Assembly (NCBI GenBank): GCA_963965975.1
Contig: OZ014423.1
Coordinates: forward strand, 62,001-126,000
Direction of reading: 5' to 3'
Origin: Xestospongia bergquistia
Taxonomy: Eukaryota > Porifera > Demospongiae > Haplosclerida > Petrosiidae
Length of the DNA: 64,000 nt
Shown: positions 21,080 through 34,000 of the stretch, one piece after another
Layout of the letters: each line of letters begins with the position of its first letter
Numbering within the stretch: the stretch's first letter is position 1
Position numbers and translations under genes: made by a program
The notes under the pieces: model-generated
The model's database searches: none
Told to the model about the DNA's origin: nothing
What the model saw: the letters and a program-made list of their open reading frames with translations, nothing else

Positions 21080-24000
21080 TCAATTATGTAAAGTTAGTTC
21101 GTTAATTGGTATTTTCTTAACTGTAGAACAAGATCTGATAAACAAACAAACATAATTAATATAATTAATATGTTATGTTATCAAATTACCCAATTTCTTT
21201 TTTGACAAGATAATAATCTTCAACAAACTCAGATCGTCCCAACATTTCAACAAAATTTAGATCATGAGTAATTATAATTAACTGGAAATTTTTCTGATGA
21301 CAGCGCTCTCTAAAATAAAGTTGTAAAAAAATAAAGTTGTAAAAAGTGATTATTAGTTTAATTACAGGATCATTACCTTATTATATCAGCAAGGGATTCA
21401 GCTAATCCTTCAATATTGTCCCTATCTAAATTAGTAGTTGGTTCATCTAATGCTAAAAGACCACAATGAAGACAAAAACTTTCTGCTAAAGCAAGTCTTA
21501 TAATAATAGACGCCAGGACCTTTTGACCAGCACTGCAACGCCCACGCATATCAAGAACAGTATCACCTTTAATCATGACAACCTAATGAATGGTTACCAT
21601 AACAACATAGATGATACCATGAAAATATACCCTATAGTTGTATGTTCTTCGACCTGTTGACGCTGTTCCTTCAGGATCATCATCAGATCTTATCTCAATA
21701 GTATCAATATCTACACAATAATAAGAGTTACTTAATAAGTAATTAACAGGGTACCTCCTCCTTTATATGTCTTCATCCAAAGCTCTTTAATTATCTTATT
21801 AATCTCCTCCATTTTAATACTATGGAATCTCATTATGGCTCTAAAGGATCTCATTATTAAAGTGGGTGGAATCATACGTATACCTGTCAAGAGCTTTATA
21901 GTACTTGTCTAGGTCACCATTAGCAATTTGGGTAGTCTATAGTGGTTGTCATGGTAACACTGTTATCATAATGATGTACTGACTTTAAGCATAATGGACA
22001 TATCACGATGTCTTTTTTCAGCATCACGATACATTTCACTTTGCAAATCACGTTGTATAGAGCGCACTTCACCTTCAAAACCTTGTAAACGACCTTTAGT
22101 TAGGCCCAACTGTGTTATTATAGTTATATGGATTAATTACTGTTAATTGTAAGGGGCTACCTCTTTTGTGAGGTTCTCAGAACGAGATTGTAAACATTGA
22201 TATTCCCTAAATGATATGTCAATTATTGTTATGATTATAACAGGTCAAACCTGTCATATTGATCTAATCCTTGTTGCTGTAACTGGTCCTGCAAGTCCTG
22301 AATTCTTTTTTCTTTCTCTTTTACTTCCTTCTTGTTTTTTAGTAGTTCTAAATTATCCTCCAATTCACGTTGTCTCACCTAATACCATGACAATACCAAT
22401 GATATGATCAGTAATAACAATGATACGATCAGTAATAGCAATGATACGATCAGTAATAACAATGATGCGATCAGTAATAGCAATGATGTGATCAATAATA
22501 ACAATGATATGATCAGTAATAGCAATGATATGATCAGTAATAACAATATTAATCAGTGGTATCTACTTTAGCATTTGTCAACTGCTTTCTCAAATTTTCT
22601 TTTTGTTCATCATATTCTCCTTTCTCTTTTAGTTTTCTATCAACTTGTTGTTGTAAATCTTTAAGATTTGTTTTACAATTTTCTAATGTTCCAGACAATC
22701 TTGTTACCTGTAAACTATACAGATATATTATTATAATAATATTGTGTACACTGTATTATCAATACTTGTTCACTTGTTGTGTTAGCAAGCGAACATTTTT
22801 GATATCATGTTCTAACTGATTAAATTCATTTTGATATTGTGACTCCCTCTGTTCTCTCTCATTAGTCATTCTCCTTCGTTCATTATCTGATTCAGTTAGT
22901 TTTTGTTCAAGAGGTTTCAACTGACGATCAATTACCTGAACAATATATATTATATATATATATAATAATAAAATGAACAATAAAAAAATATATAATATAT
23001 TTAATGACAAAATGAACAATTTAAATATATCTTAATTATATTTATATATAATAAAATTCATACCTCAATTTCTCGTTTTAATCCTTCATTGTTTGTTGTA
23101 AGTTCTTCCTTTTTATTGACATGCGTTTGTCTCTCTTGAACTTGTTTTTGAAGACTCAACTATAAGGTATTAATAAAGGGGGTGTGATCAAGATAAAATA
23201 CCTGGTCATTTTTTAACTGATGTATCCTGTTCTCAAGATCACGTATACTTGATTGACTAGATGTGATTTCATGTCGTTTGTTGTCCATTTTACGACCAAG
23301 ATCATCTCTGTCATGTGACTATCATGTGACTATCTCATATAATTGACAACATACGTTAACATTTGAGCCTTTTGAAGTTCTCGTTGTACCACTGCGTGGC
23401 TTCGTACACTCTCATTTTCTCCTAATTTGCTAAGTTCAGTACTGATATTTTTATCCAGTTTGCAAAGGTCATTTTGTAACTGAGTAAGACGAACAACTTG
23501 TGGGTGGAGTTTTCTTAATTGCTCTAAATGATCTTGGTATTCTGCTAGTTGAGACTCTGCCTACAAAATGATGTCATTATGATGTCATATAAATGTTAGC
23601 ATTAACTTTCTTAATATCAGCTTGTAGAGATTGTAAAGTTCCCTTTTTCTCACTAACTTCATGTTCTAATTGTGGAATGTCCTTGTTACGTAATATTTTA
23701 GCCTATTACATTACAAAATAGACAATTAATTAATAAAGTTGATAACCTGTGCTAATTGAGGAGTTAACTGTAATAATTGTTGATGAACTGACTGAAGTTT
23801 AGTCATTTGTTGTTGATAACTATCAATTAATTCAGGAACTTTAGAAGTAAGTCTTCGTTCAATCTACAAGGAAGAATCATTATATCTGGTTAGCCACACC
23901 CCTCATTAACTAACAGAGGTTATTAAACTATCCAGACCATCTTGTGAGTCATAACCTCGTGCACATAGTGGACATTTCTCACTACTTCTCGCTTTATTTA

Positions 24001-27000
24001 AACACTGCCTGAAAAATGCTTGAGAGCCTTTCACAGCCATTAGATTGCTATAGCAATATGTACATTAAAAATAAAGTGGGTGTGGCTTACTCTTCTGTTG
24101 AACTAAGTTCGTCTTTGACCTCTTTCATTTTGTCATCAAACGAGACACTCCCACATACTGATTGTATTTCAGCTTCAATTCCTAGTTAATAACTTTAGAT
24201 ATATAAGTGGGTGTGGTCAGATTTTACCCTCTAATTGATCTTGTTTCCCTTTAACTTGTTTCCTGTAGTTATTAAGAGTTATATAAATTTAACTGACATA
24301 TATAAACTTACAATTTCTCATCAATTTGTGCTTGTAATCTAGATTGATCAGAGCTCCATTTGTTAACATTAGATTGAAATTGAGATAAACTAGATCGTTT
24401 ACGCCTAGTGGGTGTGGCTACACAATGTCATTTAATCATTATTACTTACTTTTCTAAGTCAGTGACAGAACTCTCCAGATCTTCATCTGATGGCATACAT
24501 CCCATTATTGTCAGGAGGTCAGCTTCAACTTGAGCAAACCTATTAAATAGTCATTACCATGTTACAGAATAGGGTCATACTCTTTCCGATATTGCTGTTC
24601 TTTGTTTTGCTTATCTTTTTGCATAATTTCAAGAGCTCCTCTCAATGTAGATTGTTGAGTTACTTTACTTTGTTCTTGTTGTAATAAATGAAGTTGATCT
24701 GTGGCACATTTCTTGTTGTCAGATAACTCCTGAAGTTCTTTTTCTAACTGGTTAATATCTACACTGCTACGATATTCTCTAAGTTCATCTTCCTGAAATA
24801 AACATTATAATGATGATTGATGACAAGATATGATTCATATAATTTACAGATTGTTTGAGTTCCAAATCAAGTCTATCAAAGTCAGCATTAGCTGAACCAA
24901 TTCTTGCTAGTTGTCTGTTAAGTAATTGTATTTGTTTCTCGTGATCTGATAATTGTTTGTCTTTCATTTCTTTCTTTTGCTTCAAACGAGATAAATTATC
25001 TCGAAGATCAGTTACTATACTTTGAATATGTTGTTCTTTCTCTATCAGTTCACTCTATTATACAATAATTTATATAATTATATTAATTGATATCACATAC
25101 TTTATCTCTCTCTGCTTGTTCTCTTCGTTTATCACTTTGTTTAGTAACTTCTATCATAAATTGTCTTACTGCCTCATCTGAGAGTGGTCCATTATAACCT
25201 GAAATACCTAGTTGTTTAGCCAATGATCCTATCCTTGTATCACGATTTTGAACAACATTGTGATAATGCTATTAAAGGAGATAATAACAGGAGCTATTAT
25301 TAATTAATACATACTTTCTCTTCACTCTCAAGTCGACCATATTCTTCAGATAATTTATTAATTTTTTGTTTGAGGCCATCTTCTTCTTGGCACACTCTAG
25401 ACAGCTTATGTTCACACTAGAAGGAGACAACACATTTCGTACTGGCATCTTTAAAACCACACCTCCTCCAGGCTACGCTGACTTCTCTGTAGCTGAAATT
25501 CATGTTCCTTGTACATAATTTGTAACTCATCATGTGATCCTAGACAGAGTCACATGACTATTAACTGCAACTCACATGACCTTACCAGTAAATTGATGCT
25601 CTATTTTATCCATTAATGCTTGTTGTTGTTTCTCTAGCTCTTTCTTTGATGTTTTCAGTTGAACTGGTTATATAAACAAAATAAATCTGTTTATCTTATT
25701 AATATGTACTGACCAATATCTCTCTCAATTTTTGACACTTTCTCAAAATTACTCCTTAATTGATATAGTTTATCCTATTATAATTATTAATAATTTATTT
25801 GCTAATGAAATATACCTCAACAGGGTTGAGTTCATTAGAGAGGCGCGTCACTTCAGCTTTAGAGGCATCCACCTTTTTCTGTGTCTCATCCAGGCGGTGT
25901 TTAAGCTACAGTCTCACATGATGATCACATGATTGTTGTGTGACTTACTTCATCAGCTTTTAGTTTTTGTTCTTTAAGATATTTCAGTTCAGCAGAGTAC
26001 TGGGAGCATTGATGTTGCTATGGTAACAGGAATGTTAACTGTTGTTACTATAGCAACATTACTTGTTCAGTTTTCAACTTTTTAATTGTTTCAAGAGCTT
26101 TTGAATATCGTGTTGAAGCAAATATTTCATCAAATTTTGTTTTTAATGCTTTTCCTTCACTTAATGGCCTATATATTAATCATATTAATTAATAGTGAAC
26201 TATAGGGGCTAACCAGTTAGATTCTTCTTGATGACAAAATATGACATGAGTAAGAATAGCCTTAGACACACCCAAATGACGAATCATCTAATGAGTACAC
26301 CCCTAGTTAATTAACTAGTAATAGTATATCAACTTACTTCAACATTAATTTCAGTACAACGAGTAGATATTTTAATTTTCTAACAGATTTAATGAATATA
26401 ATTACAATGGCCATGTATTATATGTACCTCTCCTGTATGTTTGTCCTTCTTCTCAAGTGAGCCATCTAAATGTCTCTGTTCAATCTTTTTAGGCTGACAT
26501 ATCACATGATAATCACACGACACAAGACAATGAGGTCACATGACTTACTTTCTGTTCAGACTGCAAAATACGATGACAGACTACTTCAGTGCCAGTAACA
26601 TCACGAAACCTTAATTTTATTGCAGCTTTAACTTCTCTCTCACCAATTAACTAAAATAATGATCACATTATACTTGTAAATGTAACTTACTTTAGGGTCA
26701 ATGACAAAAGCTCCACCTTTACTATTTGGAGGGAGATCTCCTGTTGCACTGTATTTCAAACATTCAATTATTGTCTGAAAATGAAAGTGTGTGGTTAGTA
26801 GATTTGATAGCTAAGTCCTAATGTACTGTTTTCCCAGCGCCATTTTGTCCCACAATTAATGTAACTGGAATTTTAAAAGTTATTATTGCCTGGTCTTTCT
26901 CACTTGGTCCAAAACTACGAATACCTAAAAATAATGTTCAATAGTCTCCTATAATACAGTCTATAATTACCTCGTATTAGTAACTTCTCTATAATAGACA

Positions 27001-27001
27001 T
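21080..27001 (-). CDS. RAD50: RAD50 DNA double-strand break repair ATPase
   Basis: About 30 exons on the minus strand. The N-terminal ABC half includes the Walker A motif VGQNGAGKT near 26840-26870. Long coiled coils fill the middle, interrupted by the zinc hook with CPLC at about 23955-23990. The C-terminal half carries the ABC signature region ([24 protein letters not shown]) and Walker B ([17 protein letters not shown]) at 21375-21560, then [24 protein letters not shown] last small exon (to 21080) supplies the ending. RAD50 with MRE11 and NBS1 tethers and processes broken DNA ends. One intron carries a 21-bp tandem repeat. The start codon at 27001 is 90 bp downstream of the TBC1D stop. Confidence 0.96.
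22397..22543. repeat. 21-bp tandem repeat in a RAD50 intron
   Basis: Seven units of the form CAATGATAYGATCAGTAATAR. The last base alternates A and G from unit to unit, so the true period is partly 42 bp. Each unit contains a GATC palindrome. It lies wholly in an intron. Confidence 0.9.
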
Positions 27002-27090
27002 ACTTCAGACACGTGTTCAACAAAATGGCCACGCCCATTACAAATTAATAAAGCAATAAAAACATTTTGAGACAGTAATAATAATACAGG

Positions 27091-29516
27091 CTATCTATTT
27101 TGAGTAAGTAACAAATTGAACTTCTTTTCAGTTATAGTTACAGCTCCAATATTATGAAACAGATCATCACAGTCCATATTTGGTGGTAGTTTGTTGAGAA
27201 ATTGACCTACTTCTTCAATACTACCAAATTCTAACAAATGACTCTGGTACATGTGTAAAATACCTATAATGTACAGGAACAAGAGTATGTGTTATGGGAA
27301 TGAGGACATACAGTATAGGAATGAGGACATGTGGTATAATCATTATAATGATAAGAGATAAGGAGATATATAACATGTAGGTTGAAAATGGGTATGAGGA
27401 TGAGAAGACATAGTATTAGAGTGAGGATAAATGGTATGGGAACAAGAACATATGAATCTTGCTAACCAAGAGCTGTTCTGTATAGAAATACATCTCCATC
27501 TCGACAAAAGAGGTCCCATACTCTACAAGCAATGTCCAGTGGTAGATTCCGAGTATATAAAGTAACTATCCTATAATTAATATAGTAATTAATGATATTA
27601 TTTGAAGGACACACTTACCATTCAATTAAATAGAATTCTGGTGTATACGAGAGCTCGGTAAAATGGCTATAAAGTTGTGGTAAGTTATCCTTCAAGAACA
27701 CCATGAATGCATTAAAATATGGTTTCATCTAAAGTACATACATAATATAACATATCACATAATTATATTTACCAGTTCATGTTCCACTTTAAAAAAAGCT
27801 AAATAAGATGGTCTATTCAATAAATTAGCCAGACAAATAAAGGCATCAGCGACATCCATATTGAGGAGGAGAACACCAGCTAAAAATGACATGCCTTGTA
27901 CCTAATATATAGAAAGGTGGTCACATGACTAGTACATTAGTCACATGACTTACATAGCCAATGTCAGGTCTGTAACAAGCATAAGCTCCTAATACATCAC
28001 GTAAAGTGTCATGATAAGGACCACCCTAGAACAATATAATAATGTGGGATTATAGGGTGTGACCTACCTCTTGAAAGAATCCTAATGTTGGGAATGTTCT
28101 TAACACATCAAGATGAATAACTTCAACGCTGTTTTCACGACTTAAACTTTTAACAGAAGCAACAGAATCTAGAAGATGGGTGGAGTCAGTAGACAATGAA
28201 TGGGTGTGGCTTACCACTACGCCCTCTTTGTTCTGCTAGTTCCAATCTGTCAGTACATCTTTTAAGACAGATCTGGTACAACTCTACATGCTCCAGTATT
28301 ATTATGACAATAATGAGTTTATCTAACCTGGTGAAATATGAAGGTCATTCCCAATAGCTTTCTTCCAGATTGTCCCACGTATTCCTGGAGGTAATCCATA
28401 CCACCATAATTCTTTTACTTCTTTAGTATGTCGTCTAAAAAGATATTATGTCTCAAATTGAGAATGAGTAACTTACAATGACTCAAACTGAGAATGAATA
28501 ACTTACAATGACTCAAATTGAGGATGAGTAACTTACAATGACTCAAACTGAGAATGAGTAACTTACAATGACTCAAATTTAGGTAATATATCATGCCATC
28601 TTCTTTGAGCATCAGCCATCATTTCATCTTTTGTTTGTTTACGTAATTCACGTTTCAAAGACTCTTCAGCATGACGTAATTCTATACATGTCAAATAAAA
28701 TAAATTAATTCATTTGATATAATACCTTTCTTTTTAGCAGCTGCTATCATTTCATCATATAATTTTTGATGTCTTTTTTGTTCAAGAGTTGATTTGGCAG
28801 GCAAACCCCTATTATTACATGATATAAATTAACTAATATTCATTTGATTACTTTGGTCTGCCTTCTAATATTAACCCTGTTGTAGAATTAGCTGCTACTA
28901 ATAGTTCAACATTGCTACCTTCTCTTTTCCTAAAACAAATTATGTACAATGTATTATATATAATGAGAGAATACCTTTTAAATAATGAGGAGAAAACAAA
29001 GGATCTTTTCTGATCACTTCCTCTTCTATTAGGTACAGGTTTGTCATCATCTAGAGGGTCACACCCATCAAATGTACCATTAGTACTAACAAATTTAGCT
29101 TTTTGTAATAATGTCTTTTGAATCTCTTTAGGAGATTGTTGGCCTTCGTTACTTAGAGGGCGTGGTTCTAAACAATTAATTAATAGTGGGTCTTCATTAG
29201 TATTAGGTAATCCTGATTTATCATCAGTGATACTGGTATAAGACTCTGCTATATCAGTATGAGTCTCAGTCTCTAACATGATGTTAGAAAATGGTTCTGA
29301 GGTGGTATTAGTATGAGTCTCTAACAATATTTGGGTATGAGACTCTGGTATGTCATTGGTACAAGTCTCAGTCTCTGATGTTATATTAACAGGAGATTCA
29401 GGAGTAACACGAGGCTGTTCATTGATACTTATAGTAGAAATAGTAGTTAATTCGTTTGTGGTTTTTCCGTCTGACTGATGACCACTGGCTTCAACTGCTC
29501 TCTTGTCCTCTGCCAT
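27091..29516 (-). CDS. TBC1D14: TBC-domain Rab GAP of the TBC1D12/TBC1D14 type
   Basis: The N-terminal 200 residues (28930-29516) are low-complexity, rich in Thr/Ser/Glu with a repeated TETHT-like pattern. The TBC domain follows: [20 protein letters not shown], then the arginine-finger motif IHLDVLR (about 28110-28130), [23 protein letters not shown], and the glutamine-finger YVQG split across an intron near 27955. The end matches TBC1D14 ([14 protein letters not shown]...[15 protein letters not shown]). Both catalytic fingers are present, so it should be an active Rab GAP. Vertebrate TBC1D14/12 act on recycling endosomes through Rab11 and limit autophagosome formation. Whether this is ortholog of TBC1D12, TBC1D14 or their ancestor cannot be told. 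Confidence 0.85.
28452..28580. repeat. 30-bp tandem array that repeats an exon-intron junction
   Basis: Four units of CTCAAAYTGAGAATGARTAACTTACAATGA (30 bp). Read on the coding (minus) strand, each carries the last exon bases TTTGAGTCATT followed by the donor GTAAGTTAC. The first donor keeps the TBC1D reading frame; use of a later one would add a TAA. Confidence 0.9.
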
Positions 29517-29599
29517 TATATCAAGCTTGGGGGCGTGACCAGCGAAATAGTCGGATGTTTCATTACTTACTTAACAAAGGGTTAAAATTATCTTCTTTC

Positions 29600-31048
29600 A
29601 TGTCTTCTTCAGTACTTATTATAGGAGCTGGATTTGCTGGACTAGGAGCAGCTAGGCAACTTAGTTATGATCCAAAGTTTAAGGTGACTATTTTAGAGGG
29701 TTCTTCTAAAGTAGGAGGTAGATTATATACTATTAGTCATGGAGATGGTGTACCTGCTGTTGAGCTTGGAGCTACAGTATTACATGGAGAGGAAGGTAAT
29801 ACACTGTATGAATTAACTAAAGAATTCAAAATTGGTACACTCAAGTCATGCGATCGCTCTCCAAATGACACCCTCTTTGTGTCAAGTAATGGTATGGAAA
29901 TATCACATCATGTTGTCAGTTACTATGGCAACATCATAACTGATATTTTTGAGGAATTATGCATTTGTTCTGAAAACAAAGATTGGAATTATGTCCATTA
30001 TCAATCTGATCCACAGTGGTCAAAATATGGAATGGATAGATTACCTCCATGTGTTCAGGACTATGTCAGAAAACGTGCCCAGACTATCATACCTTGCAAA
30101 CCTGATACCCGTACTAAAACTGAGACCCATACTAAGACTGAGACCCAATCTTCTATAATAGAATATTGGTTATTAAGAGAGGCTATTGCTAGTGGAAGTC
30201 AAAATATTGATATTCATTCATATCACGAATTTATGTTTCCACTCGGTGATCAAAATATTCAAATCAAAGGAGGTTATCAGAGACTAGCTGATCAATTGGC
30301 AGCAAGTTTACCGCCAGAAACAATCCAATTTAACAAGGAAGTTTGTCAAATTAAATGGTTTGACCACACCCCTTCTCCTGTCAGTGTTCATTGTACTGAT
30401 GGTACAGTATATAATGTTGATCATGTTATTGTGACATTGTCTCTGGGTGTGCTCAAACAACAATGTAATTCTTTATTTACTCCTCCTCTACCTCAATCAA
30501 AATTAGATGCCATTACTAAATTAGGAATGGGTCTTATTATTAAAGTTGCATTTAACTTCTCAGACCCTTTATTAGCTGAACAATATCGTAAAATTGGATT
30601 ACTTTGGGAAGACAATGAGCGTAAGCAATTCTTATCAAGTTATCCTTGGCTTCTAAATCAATGTAGCCTTCATCGTGTTGGATCTAGTTCAATCTGGATT
30701 GCTTGGTTTATGAATGAAGATGCTGAACAAGTACAATGTCTATCACATGAGACATTAAGTAAAGGAATTACTTTAATGTTAGAGACCTTCCTTTGTAAGT
30801 CTATTAAAAAACCAGTACATGTTCACAGTGTTTCTTGGGGCCAAGACAAATTATTTTGTGGTAGTTACTCATACAATGCTATTGGTACTAGTAGCCTTGA
30901 GAGGGAGGAGCTAGCCACACCCCTTAATGGTTTCACACCCCTTCAGTTATTATTTGCTGGTGAAGCAACTCACAGCACATTATATAGTACAACAAACGGT
31001 GCTTATGATACTGGAATAAGAGAAGCTAATAGACTACTACAAATGTAG
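29600..31048 (+). CDS. FAD-dependent amine (polyamine) oxidase, intronless
   Basis: A single open frame of 482 residues from the ATG at 29600, which sits eight codons before the dinucleotide-binding motif IIGAGFAGLGAARQL. An ATG at 29555 would add 15 residues. The FAD-binding ILEGSSKVGGRL follows. The C-terminus has LLFAGEATHSTLYSTTNGAYDTGIREANRLL, the flavin-contact segment of spermine and polyamine oxidases. Such enzymes oxidise spermine or acetylpolyamines to shorter polyamines, an aldehyde and hydrogen peroxide; the substrate here is not determined. A short TKTETHTKTETQ repeat lies at about residue 170. Lack of introns is unusual among its neighbours. Divergent from TBC1D with 83 bp between starts and convergent with EXOC2 (39 bp between stops). 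Confidence 0.9.
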   Translation: MSSSVLIIGAGFAGLGAARQLSYDPKFKVTILEGSSKVGGRLYTISHGDGVPAVELGATVLHGEEGNTLYELTKEFKIGTLKSCDRSPNDTLFVSSNGMEISHHVVSYYGNIITDIFEELCICSENKDWNYVHYQSDPQWSKYGMDRLPPCVQDYVRKRAQTIIPCKPDTRTKTETHTKTETQSSIIEYWLLREAIASGSQNIDIHSYHEFMFPLGDQNIQIKGGYQRLADQLAASLPPETIQFNKEVCQIKWFDHTPSPVSVHCTDGTVYNVDHVIVTLSLGVLKQQCNSLFTPPLPQSKLDAITKLGMGLIIKVAFNFSDPLLAEQYRKIGLLWEDNERKQFLSSYPWLLNQCSLHRVGSSSIWIAWFMNEDAEQVQCLSHETLSKGITLMLETFLCKSIKKPVHVHSVSWGQDKLFCGSYSYNAIGTSSLEREELATPLNGFTPLQLLFAGEATHSTLYSTTNGAYDTGIREANRLLQM

Positions 31049-31087
31049 ATACACACACCCACACATTATATATATAATTATAATATG

Positions 31088-34000
31088 TTATTTAAGTTGA
31101 TGGTCTGGAGGTTTAAAACAACAAAATTGTAGACTTGTGTTCTCATCAAATGCTTCAAAAATATCACGTACACTATTAATATTATGATGAGGCCAGTATA
31201 TTACATAATATGACTTACTTTCGTGAATATTTTTTAGAGATGTTCCCTATTATATCAAGTATTAATTGAAAGTGATGTCTAGTAATTAAAATGTTAATTA
31301 AACACTAATTAATACTAATTGATAATATTTACTTTGCATCATCAGTGATATATAATTTCATTGTCTCTTGCAGTGCTAACACTTCTATATAAGCCTGTAC
31401 AGAACAAGTAATTACCTATAATCAAAGGGGCTATACTCACATAGAGTTTGCCTTGTTCACTAAACTCAACCACTTCCTTAAATTGAGTTAACATTTCTGT
31501 TGACAATTCCTCTACAAGTTGTGATAGGACACGTTTTGTCATATGTGATGATATACTAGACACCTACTAGACAATAATATAATGTAATGACTCAAATAAT
31601 ATTACCTCAGCATGTACGTGGACTAAATATAACAGTATTTCTTTGAGATAAGATCTCATATCTGTTGGTAATGTCTCTGTCTTCCAATTAAAGTAACCAG
31701 CATGCATTCCAGGTTCTACTAAACTCAATAATGGCTGTACTTTGTGGTTAATATATGCTTCAAATACACGTTTATCAAGTTCTAAGAGCTGCTCAGTAAA
31801 TTTCTATACAATTATTATTAAATTTAAAAATAATTATAATATTATATTACCTCTTGTACTTGTGGACACTCTGGATAGCCATGACTTGTAAAGCAATCAA
31901 AGAGGCGTGGCGTAACATATTCACGAGTATAATTACTGTTACTAAGTATTAGGAGTAGTTGTTCCTCCTATTAAAACACACCCACACACATAATTATATT
32001 ATTGTCCTAATACACTTACAAGTGAAGGTGTATTTAAGACATCTTCTGATGCAGACATAACTGTCTCTTGACGAGTCATACCCTTAGGGTTCTCACTAAA
32101 ATGGGTAAGTGGGTGGAGCCAATATCCATAGCAACAATTCACTTACTCATTTTCTTCATCTTGAAATGCTAGATAGTCAAGACAACAACAAAAATCCTGC
32201 AAAACATTGATGATGTCATTATGACATCATTGATATCTCACTTCTAATAATTCTGAAAAATGTTCCACAGCTGCTGATAACAGTGGCTCACGATGGGCCT
32301 AGTAACCATGGTAACCACATAATAATAACATCAAGATCTTACTGCAAGTTCTCCAGGATGATTTTCAATGACAATTTCTTTAAGAGTCAACAGAACATCA
32401 ACAACAAAATTCTCAAATAATACAGGCTATATAGAGAGACACTAGACTATACCAATACTGAGTGTAATTTACCAAACTAGTAATAATACTTCCTTCTTCA
32501 TCTTGTACTCTCCAATCTTCTCTTTCATGAAGAGCTTCAATATCACGTGTTGTACGTAAGAACAATGTATCAGCAGATAATGTTCGTACATTAGCAGCAA
32601 GTTGCTGTATGAGAGAGAGTGGAGTCCCAGGAAGACCTTGTAATAAACTCAGACATCCGCTATATATCCGATAAATATGTCAACTTATACATAATGATCA
32701 TACCGTATTTTACGTACACATAAAGGAAGCCACGCCCCAGAACCTTCAGCTAAATCATCTTCAAATGGTTTCCACTCACCTAATTTTTGTACTCTCGCTT
32801 TTGGTAGCTGTTCAAGAGCATCTACAAATAAACTAGCATTTACTAGATCAGTGTAAACTTCAGCTATCTCCATGATCATTGCCTGTAATCATATCATAAT
32901 TAGTATCTAAATTAAGGGAGTTCACCTCAAATTCAGACTCTTTTGAACTGATATTATCTGAAATAATACTGTCTTGATTCTCGTTAAGCATTGTCTATTA
33001 AACAATAAAGAGGTGTGGCTAATATAGGGTGCAGTTAACTTACAGTAAACAATGTCCGACTAAAATAAGCCTGTCCTAACTTGTAGAGATGAGGTAATGT
33101 TGTACTGACAGTGTCAATTAATTTCTCAACAAATAAAATACGTTTAGGCTTGCTATCAGCTTTAGACTCTGTTTCAGGGGTCCTGCTGTGGAAACTACCC
33201 CTCAACCCAAAACTACTACCTCCACTACTGTGGCTAACATTAGACAGTGTACGTAAATGACCCTGCCCACCAATAGGAATTTCTAAGAAGTCAGAATCAC
33301 CTAGGAAACAATTATAAACAGGAGTTATTGACCACACCTCTCACCTGGTATTTCATTATGATATCGTTTCTTACAATTTAGTAACAGTTCTAATATCCAG
33401 GAGTACATTTGATGAATACATTCCCAAGCTGGATCACCCATATAGTCCAAGTCCAAGAGGTACCTACATGTAATTGTCACGTGATAATCACATGATCTCA
33501 ATTACTAACTTTATGAGCTTCTTTTGAGTTTCAAAAGTTGTTGGATTTTGGAGAAGTTGTTTCTGAAGATCTGAACGTAATTTTGACACTAAATTTTCAA
33601 CCTCTTTGAGTACTGTAGTAGGATATCACATAGTAAGAATACAACAATGACCTCTGACCTTTTGCAAAGACTTTGACCTTTGTACCAGCAAATAATGACT
33701 TGGCTCTCTCATAATCATTGGTTACAATTTCATATTCTTTCTATAATAGACTTTAAGAGTGGAAGATCATGTTAAGTATCTTACATTTTTAATGTTTTTC
33801 TCAATGGAACGAGGTAAGTTAAAGAGAAAACGATATCTTTGTAGAACAGTCAATGCATTTCTTGTGGCATCAGCTTTAATTTTACGTTTTAAGAGACCTT
33901 GAAATAAGATATCTGCTTCCATTGTGGTATCTATTGTGAAGAAATTAAACTAAATTAATTTAGATAACGTACAAACCTCGTAATAATCCCTCCATTTTGT

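Noticed and set aside
22397..22543. CRISPR-like array
   Set aside because: Units are contiguous with no spacers; it is a simple tandem repeat in a eukaryotic intron.
28415..28612. Leu/Ser/His/Cys repeat protein frame
   Set aside because: It is a readthrough of the 30-bp junction array in a frame not used by the TBC1D gene.
29456..29599. Longer N-terminus for the amine oxidase
   Set aside because: The extra residues overlap the first exon of the divergent TBC1D gene and precede the flavin-binding motif by more than usual; the ATG at 29600 fits the family.
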